Source: MH13 sp039026935 (GTDB taxonomy: Bacteria; Pseudomonadota; Alphaproteobacteria; Rhizobiales; MH13). From it: a stretch of DNA of 64,000 bases. The translations under genes and the position numbers were made by a program. The DNA lies in contig JBCCLK010000002.1 of NCBI GenBank assembly GCA_039026935.1, positions 62,001 through 126,000 of the forward strand, written 5' to 3'. Below the pieces are notes generated by a model. The model had not been told where the DNA came from. It saw only the letters and a program-made list of their open reading frames with translations, and searched no databases. Below are positions 53,208 to 62,759 of this stretch, piece by piece (the first letter of the stretch is position 1; the number at the start of each line of letters is the position of its first letter).

Positions 53208-55367
53208 ATGGCTTACGTCATGCGCGATGATCGCCTTGAGCCTTTGTTCCGGCCTGTCTCCGTTCTACCTGGCGTTGGGCCGAAGGTGGAAGCGGCTCTG
53301 TCGGCTTTGCTCTTACGAGGCACGTTGCCTCCACCTGCAACATTGATCGACCTGCTCCTGCATCTGCCCGTCGCGGTCATTGATCGATCGCTTCGCATTC
53401 CATTGGATGCAGCAGAACCCGGGCGCGTTGTGACAACCGATGTAAGGGTAGAAACCATCAGTGGCCTGCAAGGTCCGCGCTACGGAAAAGGCGCCCGCCG
53501 CCCGGTGCGTATTACAGTTGAAGGCCTCAGCAACGGCTCTAGAGGTGGTATGGAGATCGTCTACTTCAACGCCCGCAGCGAGTGGCTCGCACCGCTCTAC
53601 GAAGTGGGCGCTGAGCTGACTGTATCCGGCACCTTGGAGCTATGGAACGGTCATCGGCAAATGGTACACCCCGACTATGCCGTCCCACGCGACCAGGCCC
53701 ACAGCATCCCAGCGTTCGAGCGGATTTACCCGATGGGTGCAGGCGTAGCGCCGAAAATGCTGCGCAAGGTAATTGCAGCTGCCTTACCAGCACTCCCGGC
53801 CCTGCCAGATTGGCTCGATCGCAGCTACCCCGGACTTCGTGACCTACCGAGCCTCAAGGATGCGCTGATCACGATCCACACCGGTGACCTTGGTGCTGCG
53901 CAGGCCAGCGCACGAGAGCCCGCCCGCAGGCGTTTGGCCTATGACGAGATTCTCTCCGGCCAGCTCGCGCTCGCACTGATCCGACATTTTTCGATCACCG
54001 GACAAGGCGTGTCGCGCCAGATCAGTGGAGATCGCGCTGCCGCTCTGATTGAAGGGTTACCTTTCGCGCTCACCAGCGCGCAGAAGAGAGCGCATGAGGA
54101 GATCCGCGCTGATCTCGCCTCAAAGGACCGCATGGTGCGCCTTCTACAAGGGGATGTTGGCGCTGGAAAAACCTTAGTCGCTCTGCTTGCGATGGCCGAT
54201 GTTGCGCAAAGCGGTGGGCAAAGCGCACTGATGGCCCCGACTGAAGTGCTGGCGCGACAGCACTTTCAGACACTTTCAGAGTTTGGAACGGCGGCAGACC
54301 TGCGTGTCGCAATCCTCACGGGCCGCGAGAAAGGCAAAGCCCGTCAGGAAACACTCGATGGTCTGGCTGATGGCCGGATCGATGTTGTGGTTGGGACCCA
54401 CGCGCTGATCCAAGATCCGGTAACGTTTCATAACCTCGCCCTTGCTGTCATTGACGAGCAGCACCGATTCGGTGTGGCGCAACGCTTAAAGCTCTCCGAC
54501 AAGGGCTCACATGTTGATCTTCTGGCCATGACAGCAACGCCAATCCCGCGCACGTTGGTGATGGCGTGGTATGGTGATCTGGATGTCTCCAAGCTTGATG
54601 AGAAGCCCCCCGGTCGCAAACCCATCGACACTCGTGCTTTGCCCATGGAGCGTATGAGTGACGTGATCGCCAGGTTTGAGGCGGCGATGCGTCAGGGCAT
54701 CAAGGGCTACTGGATTTGCCCGCTCGTGGAAGACAGCGAGCTGATCGACCTCACCTCCGCAGAAGAACGATACAAGACGCTGCGGAGCGCCCTGCCCGCT
54801 GATCTTGCTGCCAAAGTGGGTCTGGTTCACGGCCAGATGAAAGCCGACCAGAAGGATGCTGCCATGGCAGACTTCAAAGCTGGCAAAACGCAACTTCTCG
54901 TTGCGACAACGGTCGTTGAAGTGGGTGTTGATGTACGAGACGCTACGATCATGGTGATCGAACATGCCGAACGCTTTGGACTGTCACAGCTCCACCAGTT
55001 GCGGGGGCGGATCGGGCGCGGTGATGTGCTATCCACCTGTCTCCTTCTCTACCAAGCGCCTCTAGGAGCCACCTCCAAGGCGCGCCTTGAAGCGATGCGC
55101 GACAGCAATGACGGGTTTATCTTGGCCGAGCGTGATCTGGAACTGCGCGGTGCTGGCGAACTTCTTGGCACCCGGCAAAGCGGCTTTCAGCAGTTTGGTG
55201 TCGCTGATGCGAGCCTTGATCAGGACCTTATAGCGCTTGCTCACGACGATGCGCGTCTGACGATCGCCAAGGACCCGCATCTTCGCGGTGACCGTGGAAA
55301 AGCACTTCAGCTTCTCTTGCAGCTCTTCAGGCGAGAGGCAGCCATACGTCTGATGGCATCTGGCTAA
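53208..55367 (+). CDS. recG: ATP-dependent DNA helicase RecG
   Basis: Branch-migrating helicase that rescues stalled forks and Holliday junctions. The 719-residue product has the N-terminal wedge OB-fold (about 70-165), Walker A GDVGAGKT (315-322), DEQH (416-419), and the TRG helical hairpin followed by LHQLRGRIGRGD. It is divergent from sdhE-mfd and convergent with the DUF502 gene, ending 7 bp apart. Confidence 0.97.
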   Translation: MAYVMRDDRLEPLFRPVSVLPGVGPKVEAALSALLLRGTLPPPATLIDLLLHLPVAVIDRSLRIPLDAAEPGRVVTTDVRVETISGLQGPRYGKGARRPVRITVEGLSNGSRGGMEIVYFNARSEWLAPLYEVGAELTVSGTLELWNGHRQMVHPDYAVPRDQAHSIPAFERIYPMGAGVAPKMLRKVIAAALPALPALPDWLDRSYPGLRDLPSLKDALITIHTGDLGAAQASAREPARRRLAYDEILSGQLALALIRHFSITGQGVSRQISGDRAAALIEGLPFALTSAQKRAHEEIRADLASKDRMVRLLQGDVGAGKTLVALLAMADVAQSGGQSALMAPTEVLARQHFQTLSEFGTAADLRVAILTGREKGKARQETLDGLADGRIDVVVGTHALIQDPVTFHNLALAVIDEQHRFGVAQRLKLSDKGSHVDLLAMTATPIPRTLVMAWYGDLDVSKLDEKPPGRKPIDTRALPMERMSDVIARFEAAMRQGIKGYWICPLVEDSELIDLTSAEERYKTLRSALPADLAAKVGLVHGQMKADQKDAAMADFKAGKTQLLVATTVVEVGVDVRDATIMVIEHAERFGLSQLHQLRGRIGRGDVLSTCLLLYQAPLGATSKARLEAMRDSNDGFILAERDLELRGAGELLGTRQSGFQQFGVADASLDQDLIALAHDDARLTIAKDPHLRGDRGKALQLLLQLFRREAAIRLMASG

Positions 55368-55374
55368 GGTCAGC

Positions 55375-56103
55375 TCAGGCGGCTGTCTCTTTGGCTTCGT
55401 GGGATACTGTCTTCTTGGTGGCTTTCGCAGCTAGTTCCGCCAGCTTCTGCTGATAATCTGGCACAACAAGTCCAGCTGAGATAACCAACTTGGCACCATC
55501 CTCCACCGACATATCCAGCGCAATCAGGTCGGCGCGGGGGACGAAAAGCAAGAACCCAGATGTCGGGTTCGGTGTTGTGGGTAGGAAGACGCTCACCAAG
55601 TCTTCGGTGCCAGCATCGCAAATCCGGTGGGCTACCTCACCGCGGGTGCGGGTGGAGACAAAGACCACGGCCCAGATGCCAGGTCTTGGATATTCGATCA
55701 AACCAACGCTTTGGAAGTTATCAGACCGGTTGTTCAGCACCGTCTCAAAGATCTGCTTCAAGCCGCGGTAAAGCGTGCGCACGAGCGGCATGCGATCGAG
55801 CAGGCGCTCGCTGAAATTCACCACCGAGCGACCAACTAGGTTGGCTGCAAGAAAGCCGACGACCGTGACGATCAAAACCGCGCTCAAAAGCCCGAAGCCT
55901 GGGACGGCGAACGGCAGATAGGTATCAGGATTGTACACTGGCGGGATGAGCGGCTTCACGATCCGGTCGACCCAGGTCACGAAGGTCCAGATCAGGTAGC
56001 CCGTGATAGTAACCGGCGCGATGACGATAACGCCGGTAAAAAAGTAATTGCGTAGACGGGTCGACATAGGGACGCTGTGGCGTCGCTCAGGATGTTCGCT
56101 CAT
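55375..56103 (-). CDS. DUF502 family membrane protein
   Basis: A 242-residue protein with two membrane helices (about 20-42 and 65-90), then a soluble part with the family's YRGLKQIFETV, VGLIEYPRPGIWAVVFVS and VFLPTTPNPTSGFLLFVPR. DUF502 has no assigned biochemical role. It lies downstream of glmS on the same strand and faces recG, a conserved local order in Hyphomicrobiales. Confidence 0.88.
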   Translation of the reverse strand: MSEHPERRHSVPMSTRLRNYFFTGVIVIAPVTITGYLIWTFVTWVDRIVKPLIPPVYNPDTYLPFAVPGFGLLSAVLIVTVVGFLAANLVGRSVVNFSERLLDRMPLVRTLYRGLKQIFETVLNNRSDNFQSVGLIEYPRPGIWAVVFVSTRTRGEVAHRICDAGTEDLVSVFLPTTPNPTSGFLLFVPRADLIALDMSVEDGAKLVISAGLVVPDYQQKLAELAAKATKKTVSHEAKETAA

Positions 56104-56257
56104 AGGCCTTGCATATCAGGTCATCGGTTCATGTCGATCAAGCACCGTCGTTTCATGTAACTTAGGCTCGTCGTTAGCACATCACAAATGGGCCTGAAAC
56201 TACACTAAAAACAAGGGCTGACTGTGAGCCGCACCATCACTTGAGGCTGCGATACCA

Positions 56258-58090
56258 CTACTCAACAGTCACAGACTTGGCGAGATTGCGAGGCTGATCA
56301 ACATCTGTCCCGCGCAAGACAGCCGTATGGTAGGCAATCATCTGCATCGGCAACGCATAGACAAGTGGCGCGACCGTTGAGGGCATGTCAGGCATTATCA
56401 AAGTAGACACAGCATTGATGGAAACGGCATCAGCGCCTTTCTGATCAGTGATTAGGATGATTTGGCCACCACGTGCGGCCACCTCCTCCATGTTGGAGAC
56501 TGTCTTGTCAAAAACCCGGTCATAAGGTGCGACCACCACCACGGGCATGTCTTTATCGACAAGCGCGATCGGCCCATGCTTAAGCTCGCCTGCGGCATAG
56601 CCTTCGGCATGAATGTAGCTGATCTCCTTGAGCTTTAGCGCGCCCTCTAACGCGAGCGCATAGTTTGTACCTCGGCCCAAAAACAGCGCATGCGAAGCAT
56701 GCAACAGTGTCTCTCGACACACCTGTTCAACCTGCGCACCCATGGCGAGCACGTCGTTCATATGCCGCGGCGTCTCTATCAGTGCCGTCACCAAGCGCTC
56801 CTCATCGACCTCCGACAAGACGCCCTTGGCGCGGCCAAGAGCAATGGAGAAGCATGCAAGCACAGCAAGCTGGCAGGTGAAGGCCTTTGTAGAGGCCACG
56901 GCCACCTCTGGACCTGCCAAAGTCGGCATCACCAAATCCGATTCACGTGCGATGCTCGATTCAGCAACATTCACGATCGAAGCAATCGACTGCTCACCGT
57001 CTTTGCAGTAGCGCAGGCTTGCCAGCGTATCGGCGGTCTCACCCGATTGGGAAATGAAAACGCTCATACCGCCAGGCGACAGTGGAATTTCGCGATACCG
57101 GAATTCCGACGCCACGTCTATGTCGACGGGAACACGTGCAAAGCGTTCGCACCAGTACTTCGCCGTCAACCCCGCCAGGTAGGCCGTGCCGCACGCCGTC
57201 ATCGTCAGGCGGTTGATAGACGACAGATTGACCGGGCTTTCGGGCATCGCAAGACGGTTTTTGGTCAGATCGAGGTAACGCGAGAGCGTGTGTCCAACCA
57301 CTTCTGGCTGCTCTTCGATCTCCTTGGCCATAAAGTGGCGATGTTGTCCCCTGTCGATAACATAGGCTCGTGCTTCGGACAGCTCTTGACGGCGCTCGAT
57401 CGTTTCACCGGACCCATCTTCGATCCGCACACCCGCGCGAGAAACAAAGGCTACATCTCCGTCTTCCAGGTACGTGATCGCGTTGGTGAAGGGCGCAAGC
57501 GCAATCGCATCAGACCCGATATACATCGCGCCATGCGCGTCACCATGACCGATAGCAAGGGGCGGGCCTTTGCGCGCTGCAATCATCAAATCGGGGTAGC
57601 CTTCAAACAGGAAGGCCAGAGCGAATGCACCTTCAAGCTGCGGCACTGCTGTGCGAACCGCATCTTCGGGTTTCACTCCCTCCCGCATCTTGCGCGCCAC
57701 CAATTGGGCCACAACTTCTGTGTCTGTCTGGGTCTCAAAGTTCACGCCCTCATCCGTCAGCTCATCACGCAATTGGCGGAAGTTCTCAATGATGCCATTG
57801 TGCACCACCGCCACAGGGCCAGCGGCATGGGGATGGGCATTGGTCTCATTGGGTACACCATGTGTTGCCCAACGCGTGTGCCCGATCCCTGCCTGGCCGC
57901 TTAAGGGTTGAGAGACTAGTTTGGTGGCCAGATTGCGCAGCTTGCCTTCTGCGCGGACACGAGTGAGCGTGCCGTCTTCCAGGGTCGCCACGCCGGCCGA
58001 GTCATAGCCGCGATATTCTAGTCGCCTGAGCGAGTCGACAATATCCTCAGCGACCGGCGCTGTGCCCAAAATTCCAACGATCCCACACAT
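56258..58090 (-). CDS. glmS: Glutamine--fructose-6-phosphate aminotransferase (isomerizing)
   Basis: Makes glucosamine-6-phosphate for peptidoglycan and LPS. The 610-residue product starts MCGIVGILG with the Cys2 nucleophile of the glutaminase domain. GIGHTRWATHG and the NTN fold follow, then two SIS isomerase domains with SQSGETADTLASLR and the C-terminal NLAKSVTVE. It follows glmU by 149 bp on the same strand, giving the two consecutive steps side by side. No glmS ribozyme was recognised upstream. Confidence 0.97.
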   Translation of the reverse strand: MCGIVGILGTAPVAEDIVDSLRRLEYRGYDSAGVATLEDGTLTRVRAEGKLRNLATKLVSQPLSGQAGIGHTRWATHGVPNETNAHPHAAGPVAVVHNGIIENFRQLRDELTDEGVNFETQTDTEVVAQLVARKMREGVKPEDAVRTAVPQLEGAFALAFLFEGYPDLMIAARKGPPLAIGHGDAHGAMYIGSDAIALAPFTNAITYLEDGDVAFVSRAGVRIEDGSGETIERRQELSEARAYVIDRGQHRHFMAKEIEEQPEVVGHTLSRYLDLTKNRLAMPESPVNLSSINRLTMTACGTAYLAGLTAKYWCERFARVPVDIDVASEFRYREIPLSPGGMSVFISQSGETADTLASLRYCKDGEQSIASIVNVAESSIARESDLVMPTLAGPEVAVASTKAFTCQLAVLACFSIALGRAKGVLSEVDEERLVTALIETPRHMNDVLAMGAQVEQVCRETLLHASHALFLGRGTNYALALEGALKLKEISYIHAEGYAAGELKHGPIALVDKDMPVVVVAPYDRVFDKTVSNMEEVAARGGQIILITDQKGADAVSINAVSTLIMPDMPSTVAPLVYALPMQMIAYHTAVLRGTDVDQPRNLAKSVTVE

Positions 58091-58239
58091 GGATAGCAGT
58101 CCTTACCCTCATATCATGCGCGCGCTGACATCGCGCGGCAGATTGCCCAGCCTTTGGTACGCAAAGCTCGTTAGCTCCGAGTGATCTTGAAGACCAATCA
58201 CGTGACCTTTCGAACTTTATCGTTACGGATTGATTGCAG

Positions 58240-59583
58240 CTAAGTCTTCGACGTCTTAGGAGCACGCCCGGCCAAATTCACTTGCCTTCCTCGTGCAATG
58301 GCCAAATCGCCCTCAGGGACATCCTTGGTAATGACAGAGCCCGATCCAACATACGCACCATCTTCTACGGTGACCGGTGCCACGATCGAGGAATTGGACC
58401 CAATGAAGGCACCCACGCCGATCTCCGTGTGGTGTTTGGAGGCACCATCATAGTTGCAGGTGATGGTGCCCGCTCCGATGTTTGCTCGCGCACCCACAGA
58501 CGCATCACCAATATAGGAAAGGTGATTGACCTTCGCACCCGCGCCAACCACAGCCTTCTTCACTTCGCAGAAGTTGCCCACCTTTGCGCCCACACCAATG
58601 TCCGCGCCCGGGCGCAGCCGCGCAAAAGGTCCAACGACCGCATGGGCATGAATGTACGTGCCTTCCAGATGGCTAAAGGCACGAACGACCGCACCGGTCT
58701 CCACACGCACACCAGGCCCGAAGACGATATTTGGTTCAAGAACGACGTCTGGCTCAAGGACAGTGTCGTGGGAAAGCATGACAGTTTCAGGCGCTTGCAT
58801 GGTGACCCCCGACAGCATCAATTCACGGCGGCGGCGGTCTTGAAAGGCTGCCTCGACTTCCGCAAGATCCGCGCGTGTGTTGACGCCTGCCAGCTCTTGT
58901 TCAGATGCGATGATGTAATCAACCCTCAAACCTGCGTTGCGCGCATGTGAAATCGTATCCGTCAGGTAGTACTCGCCTTTGGAATTGTCGTTTGAAAGCT
59001 TCGCTAAAAGTGGCTCTAAAACGCCCAGGCCAAAAGCCATCAAGCCAGAGTTGCAAAGGGTGATGGCTTTTTGTTCCTCCGTTGCTTCCTTCTCTTCCAT
59101 GATGGCGACCGGCGCTCCGTCTTCCATAACCAATCGACCATACCCTGTTGGATCGGCAGCATTGAAAGCCACGATGACCAGATCGACCCCGTCTTCAAGC
59201 TTTTGAAGCGCTCCACGGATCGATGATGGTGTGATCAACGGCGCATCGCCCAAGAGAACCATGACTGGGCTCTCAGGTATCTGTCCTGCTTTAGATACCA
59301 TCTCCACCGCGTGGCCGGTGCCAAGCCGCTCAGACTGCTCAACAACGCCAAAAACATAGCCACGGGCAGCCAGATCGACTTCAACTTCGGCGCCTCCCGC
59401 GCCAAGAACGAGGCTTGTTGATGCTAAGCCAGCGCCGCACGCAGCGTTCAACACATGAGCAATCAGCGGTAAATGCGCCACCTCGTGCAACACTTTAGGC
59501 GCGTGTGACCGCATGCGCGTCCCCTCGCCAGCGGCTAGAACAACCGCGTGTGCGCTAAGAGGTTGAGACGACAAATCTGGCAT
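58240..59583 (-). CDS. glmU: Bifunctional GlmU acetyltransferase/uridyltransferase
   Basis: Makes UDP-GlcNAc from glucosamine-1-phosphate. The 447-residue product has the nucleotidyltransferase motif LAAGEGTRMRSHAPK (16-30; family norm G-x-G-T-R-M) and LGDAPLI. The C-terminal left-handed beta-helix carries the acetyltransferase, with GNFCEVKKAVVGAGAKVNHL and IGAGTITCNYDG. The ATG at 59583 has AAGGGA upstream; the frame continues to 59676, but those codons precede no family residues. Confidence 0.96.
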   Translation of the reverse strand: MPDLSSQPLSAHAVVLAAGEGTRMRSHAPKVLHEVAHLPLIAHVLNAACGAGLASTSLVLGAGGAEVEVDLAARGYVFGVVEQSERLGTGHAVEMVSKAGQIPESPVMVLLGDAPLITPSSIRGALQKLEDGVDLVIVAFNAADPTGYGRLVMEDGAPVAIMEEKEATEEQKAITLCNSGLMAFGLGVLEPLLAKLSNDNSKGEYYLTDTISHARNAGLRVDYIIASEQELAGVNTRADLAEVEAAFQDRRRRELMLSGVTMQAPETVMLSHDTVLEPDVVLEPNIVFGPGVRVETGAVVRAFSHLEGTYIHAHAVVGPFARLRPGADIGVGAKVGNFCEVKKAVVGAGAKVNHLSYIGDASVGARANIGAGTITCNYDGASKHHTEIGVGAFIGSNSSIVAPVTVEDGAYVGSGSVITKDVPEGDLAIARGRQVNLAGRAPKTSKT

Positions 59584-59669
59584 TGGAGAACAGTCCCTTG
59601 AAAACACGCAGCCAAAAGTGAAATTCAGCACCGCATTGGCATTGCACACACGGCCGACAGCCATGATGC

Positions 59670-59683
59670 TTAACACTTGTTAA
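59670..59683. promoter_or_regulatory. TTAAC-N4-GTTAA dyad in the glmU/59878 divergent region
   Basis: TTAAC at 59670-59674 and GTTAA at 59679-59683 form a short dyad within the region between divergent genes. The spacing (TTAA-N6-TTAA) is one base short of the CtrA consensus TTAA-N7-TTAA, so it is only a weak candidate for cell-cycle control. Confidence 0.25.
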
Positions 59684-59877
59684 CCCTTCTTGGGCAAAAA
59701 CACAGATGGATGGTTCTTTGCAACGATCCCAAGCAGAGTCGGCAGCGCCAAAAGGCGCGTACGGGGCGCTCATAGACCGTCTCAGCCGACTCATGCATGA
59801 TCTTTACAATACGCGCCGTTTTGGCACGTGGGCAGGAGGCACAGTTGGCAACGCGTCGCTTCTCGATGAGGGAACCC

Positions 59878-61068
59878 ATGGCGAGCCTTGATCGCAAGAC
59901 AGCCATTGTGGGTTGGGCGGTCGGTGCGGCTGTAATGGTCGTGGCGTCGGTTGGAGTGATACAAATTGCTCCTGAAAACAATCGTAGCACTCAGTTGGCT
60001 GCAGTGCCTGTCGATCTCGATAACATCGTGACGGGGTCTATTGGATCAGCGTCTCGGACCCAAATGTTCCCAAGGCCCGTAGAGGACGCGTCGGCACTGC
60101 AGGAACGCGTCAATTCGCTTTCGATAACGGTGCAAACGTTGCGAGAAGCCCTCGCGGCTGCACAAGCAAACAGTCTTAGCGCCAACAGACGTTTGCAGAC
60201 GCTTGAAGACATTGTGTCGACATTGACACAAACCGTCGAACGGCCAGGCAGTCTGGGTTCAGACCAACCGCTGCCCATATCCCTGGGCGAAGAGTTTGAC
60301 GGGGATGTCACTCAAGAACAGGTGCGCGTTGTTTTGCCAACAGCTTTGCCCACGCCAGCACCCATACCCGCAGATGGAGGCGCTGTGGCGGTGAACATAC
60401 GGCCACTTGAGGAAACGTCGCCAGAAACAACAGCGCAGACCGACAACGCACAGGCATTTGATGAGCAAGAACCTATTGTCCAAGCGTCAGGTGCGCGGGA
60501 CTTAGAGGTAGCGCTCGCCGAAGAAACCGTCGCAGAGGAGCAAAATAATGATCCACTGTCAGCTGTCATAGCAGACGGAGATACCTTGGCCGAAATCGCA
60601 CAAAGCGGTTCGGGGCAACAGATTGATGTTGGGCCAACTGGAAGCATCGGCTTGCAGCTTTCCAACAATGTCCTGGACGATGCACTTGATGAAGTGATCT
60701 CTTCGGAATTAGAAACAACAGCAAGCGAGATAGGCATCGACCAAGCCAGACAGGGCGGAGTCTTGCCAACCCAAGCCGTGGTCTTGTCGCAAACACCGTT
60801 CGCAGTGGATATCGGTGGCGGGCCGTCATTGCAATCGATCGACTCTCTTTGGGAGGCGCGTTTGCGCGATTTCGAAGCGCCTCTGGAGAATCTCAGCCCG
60901 CGTATCTTGCTGCAAGAAACCCTGGATGGGCAGCTGGAACTGCGCCTCGTCGCAGGGCCGATTGAAGATGCGGCCGACGCTGCACTTTTATGCGCACAGC
61001 TCGTGGCGGCTGGACTAGAGCGGTGTTTCCCTGCAATTTTTGATGGCCAGCAGTTGGCGCTGCGCTAG
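59878..61068 (+). CDS. Membrane-anchored hypothetical protein with SPOR-like C-terminus
   Basis: A 396-residue protein with one N-terminal membrane helix (about 9-30), a helical, possibly coiled-coil, segment (72-120) and a long Ala/Pro/Glu-rich low-complexity region (125-310). The C-terminal portion LRLVAGPIEDAADAALLCAQ with LERCFPAIFDGQQLAL resembles SPOR-type repeats by pattern only. The ATG at 59878 has GAGGGA 4 bases away; the frame opens 81 bp earlier without support. It is upstream of tRNA-Lys and divergent from glmU. A cell-wall role is inference. Confidence 0.7.
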   Translation: MASLDRKTAIVGWAVGAAVMVVASVGVIQIAPENNRSTQLAAVPVDLDNIVTGSIGSASRTQMFPRPVEDASALQERVNSLSITVQTLREALAAAQANSLSANRRLQTLEDIVSTLTQTVERPGSLGSDQPLPISLGEEFDGDVTQEQVRVVLPTALPTPAPIPADGGAVAVNIRPLEETSPETTAQTDNAQAFDEQEPIVQASGARDLEVALAEETVAEEQNNDPLSAVIADGDTLAEIAQSGSGQQIDVGPTGSIGLQLSNNVLDDALDEVISSELETTASEIGIDQARQGGVLPTQAVVLSQTPFAVDIGGGPSLQSIDSLWEARLRDFEAPLENLSPRILLQETLDGQLELRLVAGPIEDAADAALLCAQLVAAGLERCFPAIFDGQQLALR

Positions 61069-61156
61069 CCACGCGAAATGTCTTGCGAAAGCAACGCTAC
61101 CGCTCAAATGCCCTCTTGAGCCGTCAGCAAACTGCTGCTAGGCACGCCCCTCGTGA

Positions 61157-61232
61157 GAGCCGATAGCTCAGCCGGTAGAGCAACTGACTTTTAATCAGTA
61201 GGTCCAGGGTTCGAACCCCTGTCGGCTCACCA
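61157..61232 (+). tRNA. tRNA-Lys(UUU)
   Basis: A 76-nt gene with acceptor GAGCCGA...TCGGCTC, D-arm GCTC...GAGC, anticodon loop CUUUUAA giving UUU, T-loop GGTTCGAACCC and an encoded CCA. Confidence 0.97.
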
Positions 61233-61299
61233 AAACCTCCTCAGCTCGCCCTATACAAGAGATACCCACAGCAGGGGCACCTCTACAGGTGCACCGTAT

Positions 61300-62553
61300 T
61301 CAAGTGGCCTGACCCCCATCGGCTTCATTTCCGGTCTGTAACGCAGATGTCTGAGGCGTGGTGTTGCGCGCGCTTGGGGTCGCAACGAAGCTTGAACGAT
61401 CCTCAACAGGGACAGCCTCGCGTTGGCTTATGCGGTAGAGCGTATAACCGAGAAAACAGGTGTGCGTGACGAGCGTCACCCAGAAGAGGCCCGACGGCCC
61501 CAATGCACCCATGGCTGCGCCAGCTGCAAGTGGACCGATCATCGACCCGGTGCCAAAGAGCAAAAGAAGGCCGGCCGCCGTCTGCACATAGCTTTCCGGC
61601 TCGGCATGATCGTTCGCGTGCGCAACAGCGAGCGGATAAAGCGTGAAGACGGCCATGCCGAACAGGATCGCAAAGCCCACCCGGATAAGCGGAGCGGGTT
61701 CTGCGACCGCGATGAATAAGATGTCAGCGAAGACCGCCAAGCTGCCAACCGCGATCATGACAATTCGCCGATCCATCCGATCTGAGGCTGCACCAACGGG
61801 CACTTGAATGACTGCCCCTGCGAGAAGGGGCAAGGCCACGAACAAGGCAATGAAAAACAGGGGCATACCAACTTGTGTGGCATAGACGGCACCGAGGGTT
61901 CCGAAGGCGCTGTTGGAGGTTCCCAACAGAACAACCGAGACCACCGAGACCGGCGAGTTCACCCACAAGTCCTTTAGATTAAGGTTGGCACGCACCAGCG
62001 GTTGCGGGGCACGCGACGACGACAGCGCCGTTGGCAGAAGGGCGAGGCTGTACACCATGGCAGCAAAGACGAAGAACCCATAACCGCGCGTGTCGCCAAC
62101 CGTCAGCAGCATTTGACCTGCAGTGGTCGCTGTTAGATTGACCATCTGATAAACGCCGAAGACCTGCCCGCGAGATTCTTTGTCTACCCTCTCGTTCAGC
62201 CAGCTCTCCATGATCATTGCCGCGCCTGCAAAGCAAAAGCCGGACACAGCGCGCAGCGGGATCCAGGCGTATGGTGTCACAAGCATGAGCGAGGCAAGGA
62301 CCGCCAGGGAGGCGAGAGCCGCCATCACCGAGAATGAGCGGATGTGCCCGACCCGCGCAACAATCTTGGAAACGATCAGGCATCCACTCACGAAGCCAAT
62401 GGCCCATCCCGTGCCCAACAGGCCCAGCGAAAGTGTCGAAAAACCTTCTTGTGTACCCCGCAAGGGCAGCAGGAGCGCATTAATTCCACCAGCGAAGAAC
62501 AGAAAACCTGATCCAAGCAGAAGCGCTGCGATGGGGAACAGATGACGTGTCAT
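61300..62553 (-). CDS. Major facilitator superfamily transporter
   Basis: A 417-residue protein with twelve predicted membrane helices and the MFS layout. The motif-A-like cytosolic loop is SKIVARVGHIRSFSVMAA after helix 2 and GAASDRMDRRIVMIAVG after helix 8. The ESWLNERVDKESRGQVFG segment resembles the YcaD group of transporters. The TTG 18 bp upstream is less likely than the ATG at 62553. Substrate unknown. It is convergent with tRNA-Lys and divergent from selO. Confidence 0.9.
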   Translation of the reverse strand: MTRHLFPIAALLLGSGFLFFAGGINALLLPLRGTQEGFSTLSLGLLGTGWAIGFVSGCLIVSKIVARVGHIRSFSVMAALASLAVLASLMLVTPYAWIPLRAVSGFCFAGAAMIMESWLNERVDKESRGQVFGVYQMVNLTATTAGQMLLTVGDTRGYGFFVFAAMVYSLALLPTALSSSRAPQPLVRANLNLKDLWVNSPVSVVSVVLLGTSNSAFGTLGAVYATQVGMPLFFIALFVALPLLAGAVIQVPVGAASDRMDRRIVMIAVGSLAVFADILFIAVAEPAPLIRVGFAILFGMAVFTLYPLAVAHANDHAEPESYVQTAAGLLLLFGTGSMIGPLAAGAAMGALGPSGLFWVTLVTHTCFLGYTLYRISQREAVPVEDRSSFVATPSARNTTPQTSALQTGNEADGGQAT

Positions 62554-62759
62554 GGCCGAAGATGCTTTCAAGCAGACGGGAACGGGATTTGAACACCGTC
62601 ATTGGGTCTATCACCGACGGCGGACGCAAAATTGATTGATACGCCGTTGACCCATGCGCAAGCCCGCAGCCATGCGCAACTGGTATGTGGCCAGAGCATG
62701 ACATATGTGCAGAACATCTCGCCCCCCTTGATGCTGGCGGTGGGCACTTGAGGAATCAT

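Noticed and set aside
56690..57904. A 404-codon open frame antisense to glmS on the plus strand
   Set aside because: It mirrors a long, well-supported gene, has no ribosome site and its translation shows no protein-like pattern.
62580..62605. A TTCAAATCC-like T-arm resembling a tRNA on the minus strand
   Set aside because: The T-stem is broken and no acceptor, D-arm or anticodon arm can be built around it.
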